64,000 nt of DNA from Scatophagus argus (lineage: Eukaryota; Chordata; Actinopteri; Scatophagidae), in assembly GCF_020382885.2 (NCBI RefSeq), contig NC_058515.1, positions 5,191,223 through 5,255,222 on the forward strand. The letters run 5' to 3'. Below the pieces are notes generated by a model. That model had not been told where the DNA came from, did no database searches, and saw only the letters and a list, made by a program, of their open reading frames with translations. Positions 40,158 through 50,141 of this stretch are shown one piece after another. The translations under genes were made by a program, and so were the position numbers. The stretch's first letter is position 1, and each line of letters opens with the position of its first letter.

Positions 40158-41067
40158 GAGTTGTACAGCTCAGAGACAGTGGAGTCTTCCACAGACAAAT
40201 CACTCTGACTTGCGGTGCTTAAAATCCATGCTAACCAAAACCAGTGTACATAGAAATGCTTTTTGGATCTGCAGTGATATAATAAAGCTTTTACACGAAT
40301 ACTGGCAAAATTATTTACATTTTACTAGACAAATGATGGCTACAGTTCCCATCGTGCAATGCTGTACTAACACACAAAAGGCTAATCTGAAATGACCAGT
40401 TGTGTCTATTTTACCCCCAACAAATGAGTGACAGCCCTAGAGCTGGTTCAAATGTGCCACAGCTAAATCACACTGTAATCTGAAGTTGTTTGAGCCAACT
40501 TTAAAAGCCAGAGAACATAATAAAAACATATAAAACACGTTTTTTCCCCTCAAAGCACAACCACTTCCTGTGAGTCTGTCCACTGATGGGAGGGAACTCA
40601 TATTCCTGCTAGTGCCCCCTACTGTTCTTTAGCAGAGTTGTTTTACTGAACAGGATTTGGACATGCTGTAGACAGTGAGGGAAAGAGGTTTATACGACCA
40701 TGGAGTTGAAACAATACCTCTCTTACACAACTCTTTATTGTAGGACTGTTGTTTTCAACTGCATTATTTTCACGGAGAAACAGGCAACAGAAAAAAAAAA
40801 AAAAATCAGACAACGTTGTGCCCACATCGCCACAGCAACCCATCTCCAACATAACATCTGGGATGAAGCTGCATCCCTCCAGAGCACATGAAAAGACTGA
40901 ACCCCTAGAAAGCAAAATGAGCTGACCCAACTCTACACCAAGACCTTATACACAAAGTCAATGCAAAGAAAACTGCAAACTACAAAAGACACTCCCATAA
41001 CACTGACCAGGAGATAATCAAAAGTTACCACTCCAGTTCCCACTCAACTTCACTTTCAACACATTAT

Positions 41068-41231
41068 CAGGGGAGAGCGCGAACGCAGTCCCCCACTGCC
41101 AGAAATTATGCAGTCGAGATTCCCACATTTGGGGAATTCGCAGGGGTCAGCACAACCGGAGTGCAATGGCTGAGCCTCGCCCTGGGTGAACCACCTTCTT
41201 GATCATGGTATCTCCCCTGCCAGGTAAGTAT
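41068..41231 (-). ncRNA. rnu1: U1 snRNA, array copy 27 (U134C variant)
   Basis: This carries the same single change as copy 14 (plus-strand G at 41098). The PSE core is ACCGCAAG. SPH is present. Confidence 0.95.
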
Positions 41232-42130
41232 GAGTTGTACAGCTCAGGGACAGTGGAGTCTTCCACAGACAAATCACTCTGACTTGCGGTGCTTAAAATC
41301 CATGCTAACCAAAACCAGTGTCCATAGAAATGCTTTTTGGATCTGCAGTGATATAATAAAGCTTTTACACGAATACTGGCAAAATTATTTACATTTTACT
41401 AGACAAATGATGGCTACAGTTCCCATCGTGCAATGCTGTACTAACACACAAAAGGCTAATCTGAAATGACCAGTTGTGTCTATTTTACCCCCAACAAATG
41501 AGTGACAGCCCTAGAGCTGGTTCAAATGTGCCACAGCTAAATCACACTGTGATCTGAAGTTGTTTGAGCCACCTTTAAAAGCCAGAGAACATAATAAAAG
41601 CATATAAAACACGTTTTTTCCCCTCAAAGCACAACCACTTCGTGTGAGTCTGTCCACTGATGGGAGGGAACTCATATTCCTGCTAGTGCCCCCTACTGTT
41701 CTTTAGCAGAGTTGTTTTACTGAACAGGATTTGGACATGCTGTAGACAGTGAGGGAAAGAGGTTTATACGACCATGGAGTTGAAACAATACCTCTCTTAC
41801 ACAACTCTTTATTGTAGGACTGTTGTTTTCAACTGCATTATTTTCACGGAGAAACAGGCAACAGAAAAAAAAAAAAAAATCAGACAACGTTGTGCCCACA
41901 TCGCCACAGCAACCCATCTCCAACATAACATCTGGGATGAAGCTGCATCCCTCCAGAGCACATGAAAAGACTGAACCCCTAGAAATCAAAACGAGCTGAC
42001 CCAACTCTACACCAAGACTTTATACACAAAGTCAGTGCAAAGAAAACTGCAAACTACAAAAGACATTCCCATAACGCTGACCATGAGACACCCAAAAACT
42101 TACTACTCAACTTTACTTTCAACACATTAT

Positions 42131-42294
42131 CAGGGGAGAGCGCGAACGCAGTCCCCCACTACCAGAAATTATGCAGTCGAGATTCCCACATTTGGGGAAT
42201 TCGCAGGGGTCAGCACAACCGGAGTGCAATGGCTGAGCCTCGCCCTGGGTGAACCACCTTCTTGATCATGGTATCTCCCCTGCCAGGTAAGTAT
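42131..42294 (-). ncRNA. rnu1: U1 snRNA, array copy 28 (no SPH element)
   Basis: The RNA is identical to copy 1 and the PSE core is ACCGTAAG. The unit is 930 bp, with the same SPH deletion and private spacer changes as copy 19. Confidence 0.94.
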
Positions 42295-43060
42295 GAGTTG
42301 TACAGCTCAGGGACAGTGGAGTCTTCCACAGACAAATCACTCTGACTTACGGTGCTTAAAATCCATGCTTACCAAAACCAGTGTCCATAGAAATGCTTTT
42401 TGGATCTGCAGTGATATAATAAAGCTTTTACACGAATACTGGCAAAATTATTTACATTTTACTAGACAAATGATGGCTAAATCACACTGTAATCTCAAGT
42501 TGTTTGAGCCACCTTTAAAAGCCTAATAAAAACATATAAAACATGTTTTTTTCCCCTCAAACCACAACCACTTCCTGTGAGTCTGTCCACTGATGGGAGG
42601 GAACTCATATTCCTGCTAGTGCCCCCTACTGTTCTTTAGCAGAGTTGTTTTACTGAACAGGATTTGGACATGCTGTAGACAGTTAGGCAAAGAAGTTTAA
42701 ACGACCATGGAGTTGAAACAATACCTCTCTTACACAACTCTTTATTGTAGGACTGTTGTATTCAACTGCATTACTTTCAGGGAGAAACAGGCAACAGAAA
42801 AAAAAAAAATCAGGCAACGTTGTGCCCACATCGTCACAGCAACCCATCTCCAACATAACATCTGGGATGAAGCTGCATCCCTCCAGAGTACATGAAAAGA
42901 CTGAACCCCTAGAAATCAAAACGAGCTGACCCAACTCTACACCAAGACTTTATACACAAAGTCAGTGCAAAGAAAACTGCAAACTACAAAAGACATTCCC
43001 ATAACGCTGACCATGAGACACCCAAAAACTTACTACTCAACTTTACTTTCAACACATTAT

Positions 43061-43224
43061 CAGGGGAGAGCGCGAACGCAGTCCCCCACTACCAGAAATT
43101 ATGCAGTCGAGATTCCCACATTTGGGGAATTCGCAGGGGTCAGCACAACCGGAGTGCAATGGCTGAGCCTCGCCCTGGGTGAACCACCTTCTTGATCATG
43201 GTATCTCCCCTGCCAGGTAAGTAT
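43061..43224 (-). ncRNA. rnu1: U1 snRNA, array copy 29
   Basis: The RNA is identical to copy 1. The PSE core is ACCGCAAG. SPH is present. The unit resembles that of copy 20. Confidence 0.96.
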
Positions 43225-44131
43225 GAGTTGTACAGCTCAGAGACAGTGGAGTCTTCCACAGACAAATCACTCTGACTTGCGGTGCTTAAAATCCATGCTA
43301 ACCAAAACCAGTGTCCATAGAAATGCTTTTTGGATCTGCAGTGATATAATAAAGCTTTTACACGAATACTGGCAAAATTATTTACATTTTACTAGACAAA
43401 TGATGGCTACAGTTCCCATCGTGCAATGCTGTACTAACACACAAAAGGCTAATCTGAAATGACCAGTTGTGTCTATTTTACCCCCAACAAATGAGTGACA
43501 GCCCTAGAGCTGGTTCAAATGTGCCACAGCTAAATCACACTGTAATCTGAAGTTGTTTGAGCCACCTTTAAAAGCCAGAGAACATAATAAAAACATATAA
43601 AACACGTTTTTTCCCCTCAAACCACAACCACTTCCTGTGAGTCTGTCCACTGATGGGAGGCAACTCATATTCCTGCTAGTGCCCCCTACTGTTCTTTAGC
43701 AGAGTTGTTTTACTGAACAGGATTTGGACATGCTGTAGACAGTGAGGGAAAGAGGTTTATACGACCATGGAGTTGAAACAATACCTCTCTTACACAACTC
43801 TTTATTGTAGGACTGTTGTTTTCAACTGCATTACTTTCAGGGAGAAACAGGCAACAGAAAAAAAAAAAATCAGGCAACGTTGTGCCCACATCGTCACAAC
43901 AACCCATCTCCAACATAACATCTGGGATGAAGCTGCATCCCTCCAGAGTACATGAAAAGACTGAACCCCTAGAAATCAAAACGAGCTGACCCAACTCTAC
44001 ACCAAGACTTTATACACAAAGTCAATGCAAAGAAAACTGCAAACTACAAAAGACATTCCCATAACACTGACCAGGAGATAATCAAAAGTTACCACTCCAG
44101 TTCCCACTCAACTTCACTTTCAACACATTAT

Positions 44132-44295
44132 CAGGGGAGAGCGCGAACGCAGTCCCCCACTACCAGAAATTATGCAGTCGAGATTCCCACATTTGGGGAA
44201 TTCGCAGGGGTCAGCACAACCGGAGTGCAATGGCTGAGCCTCGCCCTGGGTGAACCACCTTCTTGATCATGGTATCTCCCCTGCCAGGTAAGTAT
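44132..44295 (-). ncRNA. rnu1: U1 snRNA, array copy 30 (edge copy, no SPH element)
   Basis: The RNA is identical to copy 1. It is the first copy in transcription order, at the right edge. The PSE carries a private change (core ACCATAAG at 44339-44357). The SPH segment is deleted near 44480. Its upstream flank is the most diverged of all complete copies. Confidence 0.92.
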
Positions 44296-44639
44296 GAGTT
44301 GTACAGCTCAGGGACAGTGGAGTCTTCCACAGACAAATCACTCTGACTTATGGTGCTTAAAATACACGCTTATCAAAACCAGTGTCTATGGAAATGTTTT
44401 CCGATCTGCAGTGATATAATAAAGCTTTTACACGAATACTGGCAAAATTGTATACATTTTACTAGACAAATGATGGCTAAACCACACTGTGATCTGAAGT
44501 TGTTTGAGCCACCTTTAACAGCCAGAGAACATAATAAAAACATATAAAACACGTTTTTTCCCCCTCAAACCACAACAACTTCCTGTGAGTCTGTCCACTG
44601 ATGGGAGGCAACTCATATTCCTGCTAGTGCCCCCTACTG

Positions 44640-44755
44640 TTCTTTAGCAGAATTGTTTTACTTTGCTTTACCCTCACTACCATTAAATTACGCAGTCGAG
44701 ATTCCCTTACTCAACTCCTTATTGTAGGATTGTTGTATTCAACTACATTAGTTTC
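44640..44755 (-). pseudogene. Scrambled right edge of array with a 36-bp U1 scrap
   Basis: After a normal spacer fragment, 44671-44706 matches the U1 interior around the Sm site (plus strand CCCTCACTACCATTAAATTA, then CGCAGTCGAGATTCCC) with a few changes. It joins directly to the spacer segment TTACTCAACTCCTTATTG. Homology to the unit ends near 44755. It is a non-functional remnant. Confidence 0.75.
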
Positions 44756-46380
44756 ATTGAAACAGAATGATGCTCGTTCTCTGGTCATTAACTGTGTCTG
44801 AAAACCAAAGTTTTCTCCCCATCGCTGTGCCAATTCCGGCTATGTTAAACAGTGCTTTTACCTCAGAGCAAAACAATGGGACAGCCACCTGACGTGTATG
44901 ACCCTTAAATGCAACATACGTGAGAGTTCCGTTTTGGTTTCAATCTTCGAATACGATATGCGCCTATTAAGTGATGTACCAAAAGTGGCTCTCCGATAAT
45001 TGTAGTGTATTAAATGAGGCATGAAATCGGTTGCAGCCTGCGTGAGCTTCCACTCACGCTACCATATACTGCATTTATACTGGGATTTCACACAAAGCTT
45101 TGGTGCCATCTGGTGGAGAAAAAAATCATCTACACTAGGTACTGACGCGTAGAATTAACATCAAATTGTGATGGAGTTTGTTTAAACTGAGGCATAAACG
45201 TGTAAAATGTCTTATTTTCAGCTGTTGATACCGTTATCGCCAATTCAATATATTGCCACAAGAACATATCTTTGACCTATATATGTTTAAATGACAGTTC
45301 AAGGAATGGCTAACTTTGCACAACATGTTTAGGCTAGTGCTGTTGCTTCAGGTGCTGACAATTATGGCGACGCCGAGTTGTTGCATAGTTAAGGGTGAAC
45401 GGGATACGCCCGTCAATTAAGACAATTACCTCAAAAGTCATGTTTCTCTCATTTCAAAGATAGCTGTATAAACACAAAAGTGTTACAAAGGTTCCCCTAA
45501 TAAGTTACACAAGTTTGTTCATATTATCCAGGCGGCAAACTCACCAGGGGTGAAGAACGTTGACGATCGCCGTAATGCGCAACCTACGCCGTTACAAATT
45601 GTCAAGTAAAGTCCACAAAGTCGTCTTCAGGTGAAGTCACGGTCATTGTCACATCGCGAAACGATATATTGCACAAAGGTATAGATAAAGCCAACAGAAA
45701 ACCAAATTATTTACTAATAAATTAAGGCTAACGTTAGCTTAAGGTTGTAGCACACACGCCAACCCAAGACCAAGTTCTTAATTGGCTGACAACATGCACG
45801 TCCGTCACGCGGAGAGTGTGCAAATTACCCGGAAGTAGACGTTAAATTGCCTGCAGACCCCAACAATACCAGTGTGGTGTTTTGAAAGTACTGTTGTGAA
45901 GAAAAAAAATGGATCAATACAAAGTTGTCCCTAACTGAAATCCCAAACAGATGAAAGCAATGTTAGAAAAGAGAATACTCAATGCATTCATGAGCGTTTC
46001 CTATGCATTGACAATGGCGTTTAACAAACTGCATGGCGAAACTGAAAATAAGAAATGAGCTAAGTTAGATACCTTACACTAGTCTGTAAGGGTTCAGCAG
46101 TCTAAAATGTGAGCTGACAGAGGCCATGAGTCAGTAAACGATATCTTTGTCAACTGTCTGTCAATCAAACTTGAGAGATTTTCTGTTGTCCTTAAAATGA
46201 CTATCTGAACACTATGCGAACAAAGTCACCAGCCTGGAGACACTCTCATTGCAGAACTAAAAGCAACTTGAAAGGGACAATGGAAAAACAAATAAAGACC
46301 CCTAAAACTGGGATTTGAAGCAGGAACAGACTGACCTCTTGAAGGTCATATCAGTCACACTGCTGCTCCACGTTTTGCTT
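44756..46380. other. Intergenic DNA between the U1 array and cabp4
   Basis: No coding gene is recognised. The segment 45540-45850 has many CpG dinucleotides compared with its surroundings and is described separately. The rest is AT-rich without recognisable repeats. Confidence 0.55.
45545..45850 (-). promoter_or_regulatory. CpG-rich, promoter-like segment (possible minus-strand start)
   Basis: CpGs cluster here (CGCCGTAATGCGCAACC, CATCGCGAAACG, GTCCGTCACGCGG). An ETS-type site (CCGGAAGT, about 45830) and a CCAAT-type box (ATTGGCTGAC, about 45781) are present. On the minus strand a good donor (CCCCTG then GTGAGT) ends a possible exon at 45545. It could be a housekeeping-type promoter firing leftward, or an upstream promoter of cabp4. 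I could not identify a downstream exon. Confidence 0.3.
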
Positions 46381-46383
46381 TCT

Positions 46384-46579
46384 AATCTTTGGCTGCACGT
46401 TTAACCAGGTATTACCCGTTAAGCCTCTCATGGAAGGAGGTCAAGAGAAGGAAATACAGAAGAGAGAGGATATAGATCAGCTATTCACAACACAAGTGGA
46501 GCACTACCCAAGGAAGACGAGAAGGGCTGTGCTGCTCGACTCCTTTTTGTTTTGTCATCGTTTCAGAGAGGGAATTAAG
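46384..46579 (+). other. cabp4: Likely 5' UTR exon of cabp4 (left limit uncertain)
   Basis: A purine-rich stretch ending in GGAATTAAG is followed by a donor GTAAGC at 46580. The next exon opens with the coding ATG two bases after its acceptor. Where the exon begins is not visible. Confidence 0.45.
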
Positions 46580-46736
46580 GTAAGCAAATAGCGGTAAAGT
46601 GACTGGATTCATACTTAAGATGTTGAATATTCTTTTTGGATTCAATTTATCAAAATATTTCTTCATCATGTGCAGACATACAGCTACATATTTGGGAGTA
46701 AATTGGATACAGTGTATGCCTCTCTTTATTCACAGC

Positions 46737-49700
46737 ATGTCCAAGGCAGAAGAGAGGGCATCCTCTACAAGTTCTATAGCTCCAGCAGATAGGTAGGTTT
46801 AGATTTGTGTATGTTTGTCACAGTATTTGAGTGTGATAGACAATCCAATTGTAGGAGGTGCAGCCATCTTTTCCACAGTATTCTTTAGCTGACCTACCAC
46901 CAAATCCAAAATAAAAAAGAAAAACACATGTTCAGTGTTGTTGGTCTGAAGCAATGACTTTCACATGCCATTTCTGCTCATATGTACTGAGCAGTTGAGA
47001 AAACATTTCACTGCATGATCAAGGTGTTGCATGTAAGGTAAGATATGCATCTGGCCTTTCGCTGTTTAATGTTTGATTTTTCTATCTTATAGCAAAGATG
47101 TTACCCCCAGGGATTCCCTATCAGGGTCTGTATCTGAAACGCCCAAGAAATCAAAGAAGTCCAAGAAAAACACTGAGAGCATGAACAAAGTCTACAATTC
47201 TGTGTTGGACAGTGTTTTTGGGGCGGTAAGGATCTGACAAACACGTTTACTGAATAGTAGAACTGGATGAGAACACCTTGTTCCTGGCTACGCTCGTATC
47301 TGATGTCTGCTGTAGCACTGTAGATCTTTATTACAAGAAAGCATCATAACATTTGAAGTTAAAGCTCAGCTGTAGCTTTTTTTTTTTTTTTTGTTAAACA
47401 GCCATGGGCTGAGAAAGGCTTGCTGATTACTTAAAATTCTCTAATTTATATGATGCACCACACCAAGGGTAATGCTTCTAAAGATCTCCACAATACAGTG
47501 GATGTTCATTGCTAGTTGAAGGTAGTGTTTGTCAGACATCAAAACATCAGAAGTGAGGTGAAAATCTGGCAGTGTTCTCAAAGAAGAACACTGATCTTTC
47601 TCAAGCTGCCTGCTGTGTGTGTAGTATTAGTGGCTCATTAGTTGAGGCTTACTGTCACACTTAGTTAGGCTTATCCAAATGAAAGCACTGCCCATTGTGC
47701 ATGTGTGTGGTTATCTCGCACACCACAATGGAAACTGATTTGTAAACATGATTATACCTGAGGTTTGTCCACTGTGTTTTCTGCCATTCTATCATGTCCA
47801 CTTCTGACATTACCATGCATCATTTTATGTGTCGACATACTTTGGTAGCACTTGGTGTTGCATAGTGTACATTTATCTTCCTGATTCAAAGAACAGATTC
47901 ACATTTCAGCATGTGTTTTATGACTGTTTCTGCAGGATAGAGAATTAGCTCAAGCTGAGTTGGATGGTAAGTATCAGTGCTACAGCCCAGTGTCATTAGC
48001 ATTGTTAGTATCTAAATGGAAGTGTTATTATTTCAATACTGAATATTGTATCAAACAAGATCATCATGCATATTGGTCTGTTACAAATTGCAAATCCACA
48101 TTCATTTGATTTCAGTCAATCTCCATTTCCTGCCCAATTTTTCCACTTTCTTCAATGGCATAAATAAATATCCCCATAGATTGTACAACTCGACAAACTA
48201 AGATTGCCACAGTTACCAGCCCCTTTATTAGATAACTTCCTACAGTAACTTGGAATAGTCTGCTCTCCACACCCACCCACCCAAAATGTGAGTTTTGCTT
48301 TCTAAATCTCAGTTCTCAAATTTTAGAATATTAACTATAGGATTGTGATGTTGCAGCAATGACATAATCCTGAACAACTCGACTTGATAAACCACTTGCA
48401 GAACAGTTTTCATCTCTTTCTAACTCCTGACCTTTTTCACAGAGCTGCAAGAGGCCTTTAAGGAGTTTGACTATGATCAAGATGGATACCTGAACTACAA
48501 AGATGTGGCTGAATGCATGAGGACCATGGGATACATGCCCACAGAAATGGAGCTGCTGGAGATAGTGCAACAAATCAAGATGAGAAGTGAGATGATTAAA
48601 GCTCCTTAAAGCACACAGTGGCTATGAAATATTCATTATACATACAAAAACATGCTTAAGCTTGTAAATATGAAGCAAAATATTTTTGAGAGAATACATT
48701 TTTTCAAGGACGCTCTCATTTGAACATGTGTTCACATTAAAAGATGTAGATTTGTTTGGCTGTTTTTCCCACTGAGCACCTTTTCCAATTCCTGGGCCCT
48801 GACATGTCACCTCTCTGCAGTGGGTGGGTTAATGGATTTTGAAGACTTTGTTGAACTGATGGGACCCAGAATGATGGGAGAGACAGCTCACATGTTGGGA
48901 CTCAAAGAACTTCAGTCGGCCTTTGTACAGGTCAGTCAACTGATAATAAAACAATCCACTTAGGAATTACAGCAAATGTAAAGAGAGGGTCAGTCAGTTG
49001 AAATTTATTAACTTGAGCTGATATATCAGACCTTAAATGAATCTCAGTAAATGAATTCAAAAAATATAAGTAATTGGATAAATTACTAAAATTTTTAAGG
49101 TAAATCTAAGCTTTCCTCCTGCTGTCATTTTCATCATTTTCTCCATTTTGAGAAGTTTGACCTCGATGGAGATGGTAAGATCAACCAAGATGAGATGAAG
49201 GAGGCAGTCAAGACGCTGCTGGGGGAGAAGCTAAAGAAAGGAGAACTGGAGGAGATCTTAAAGGAGCTGGATATTAACGCAGATGGAAACATTGATTTTG
49301 AAGGTGAGAATAAGGTGCTCAGGCACCAGCACGTTTATGCACTTCAGCTATTAAACAGAAGTGTGTTTCACATTTTTTTCATGCGTGCTATGCATTAAAC
49401 TCCATCGGCCCTTTGCTTGCTCTCTGCTATATGCTAAAACCGGCTTCTTTATTTAATTGTTTAGCTTATTTAAATGTCTAGTTTTATATTCTTTTTACAT
49501 TCTATTTTTTATTTAGCGTATATTTCTATTTGATTCAACTTTTTGTTTACCTCATACTTTATATTTTTATATTCTTATAGTCTACTTACTGCTCCCGGGC
49601 CTGAGTCCTAATTTCATACCATAAACATGTGAATGTAAGCTGGTATGACAATAAAGTTCCTTGATTCCTTGATTGATTCCTTGATTCCTTGATTTTGTCT

Positions 49701-49748
49701 TCTCTCTCCTCCTCTTCAGAGTTTGTGATGATGCTCTCCATTCGCTAG
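46737..49748 (+). CDS. cabp4: Calcium-binding protein 4 (EF-hand neuronal calcium sensor), seven coding exons
   Basis: Coding exons are 46737-46792, 47093-47225, 47936-47966, 48443-48586, 48821-48930, 49156-49303 and 49720-49748. All have GT-AG borders and compatible phases, giving 216 aa. The N-terminus (about 60 aa) is Ser- and Lys-rich (KKSKKSKKN), followed by [16 protein letters not shown], the CaBP linker before EF1. EF1 ([12 protein letters not shown]) has Asp at position 12. EF2 ([13 protein letters not shown]) lacks calcium ligands, as in the CaBP family. EF3 ([12 protein letters not shown]) and EF4 ([12 protein letters not shown]) are canonical. [13 protein letters not shown] and the ending EFVMMLSIR are closer to CaBP4 than to CaBP1/2/5 as I recall them. 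In mammals CaBP4 modulates Cav1.4 channels at photoreceptor synapses. The acceptor for exon 6 is read as AAG before TTTGAC, because the family spacing AF-x-x-FD requires it; three bases earlier is an alternative. The gene points toward tdrd7. Confidence 0.92.
49405..49694 (+). mobile_element. Probable 3' end of a non-LTR retroposon with TTCCTTGA tail, in the last cabp4 intron
   Basis: The sequence GGTATGACAATAAAG is followed by tandem TTCCTTGATT units (49657-49694). This is the kind of 3' terminus with a short repeated tail seen in fish LINE/SINE copies. The part to the left is AT-rich and has no recognisable coding region, so the left limit is a guess and the family is not assigned. Confidence 0.4.
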
Positions 49749-49993
49749 CTGCAGAAACGACTGATAACAAGGACAGGACATACTAACATCTCTGAATCAT
49801 CCCACACAAAGATAATACAACTATCAAATCTGGACAATTTGGTAATGTTTGTAATGTAGGTACAGACTTCTACAACATAACGTGTGCCTAAGTCTGTAAT
49901 AACTGTATGAATGATAGATTGTTATTTTAGCAGATATATCACTGCAAAAAATTCATGTAAAATGTAAATAACACTGAAATGCTTTGCTACTTT

Positions 49994-50007
49994 AATAAAG
50001 AAATAAA
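49994..50007 (+). terminator. cabp4: cabp4 poly(A) signals
   Basis: Two AATAAA hexamers (49994-49999 and 50002-50007) lie about 250 bp after the stop codon, giving a short 3' UTR. Confidence 0.7.
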
Positions 50008-50112
50008 AATGATGTGTGAATTTTCTAGACTTGCCTTACAATTAAATGACACAACACTATTGTAATATACAGTCTGGTTAGTAATTGATCACTTTTGAAT
50101 CTCTCAACAGAC

Positions 50113-50141
50113 TTTATTCCAAAAAAAACAAGTCTTTTATT
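50113..50141 (-). terminator. tdrd7: Candidate tdrd7 poly(A) signals
   Basis: AATAAA occurs twice on the minus strand (50113-50118 and 50136-50141). If used, the tdrd7 3' UTR would be about 1.7 kb (50.1-51.8 kb) and would end only about 100 bp from the cabp4 end. No earlier minus-strand AATAAA was seen between 50.2 kb and the tdrd7 stop. Confidence 0.45.

Larger units (their letters stand above)
13263..44755 (-). repeat. Tandem array of 30 U1 snRNA gene units, about 1.07 kb each
   Basis: Distances between consecutive U1 gene starts are mostly 1,062-1,077 bp. Four short units of 930-946 bp begin at genes 11, 13, 19 and 28. All copies lie in the same orientation. Each unit holds a 164-bp U1 gene on the minus strand, its upstream promoter elements at higher coordinates, and a spacer with an A-run of 9-15 bases (TCTGATTTTT on the RNA strand). 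Spacers differ by scattered substitutions that fall into classes, whereas the RNA sequence is nearly invariant. Tandem U1 arrays are known in vertebrates, for example the embryonic U1 arrays of Xenopus. The spacer itself resembles no gene I know. Confidence 0.96.

Noticed and set aside
29325-43195. Recurrent 76-codon plus-strand frame (MQRKLQTT...) running through the U1 gene
   Set aside because: Most of it is the antisense of the U1 RNA, whose conservation is explained by the RNA.
14830-43462. Recurrent 79-codon plus-strand frame (MSCTAQ...) at the start of many units
   Set aside because: It begins within the U1 promoter flank and overlaps the PSE on the opposite strand. It recurs only because the unit is repeated, it breaks off or changes its end in shortened units, and it resembles no protein.
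13276-43994. Recurrent 60-95-codon frames on both strands around the A-run (MGQLVLIS..., MELKQYLS...)
   Set aside because: The two frames overlap each other on opposite strands, shift with A-run length, and contain a homopolymer-encoded Phe or Lys block. They are chance open frames in spacer DNA.
13263-44755. Array considered as a generic satellite or as a CRISPR-like repeat
   Set aside because: The unit contains a complete, correctly ordered U1 gene with promoter elements. Repeat and spacer sizes and the eukaryotic context do not fit CRISPR.
13263-44755. Possible second RNA gene (5S, U2, U5 or tRNA) in the U1 spacer
   Set aside because: No A/B or C boxes, 5S sequence, Sm site or second PSE could be found in the spacer on either strand.
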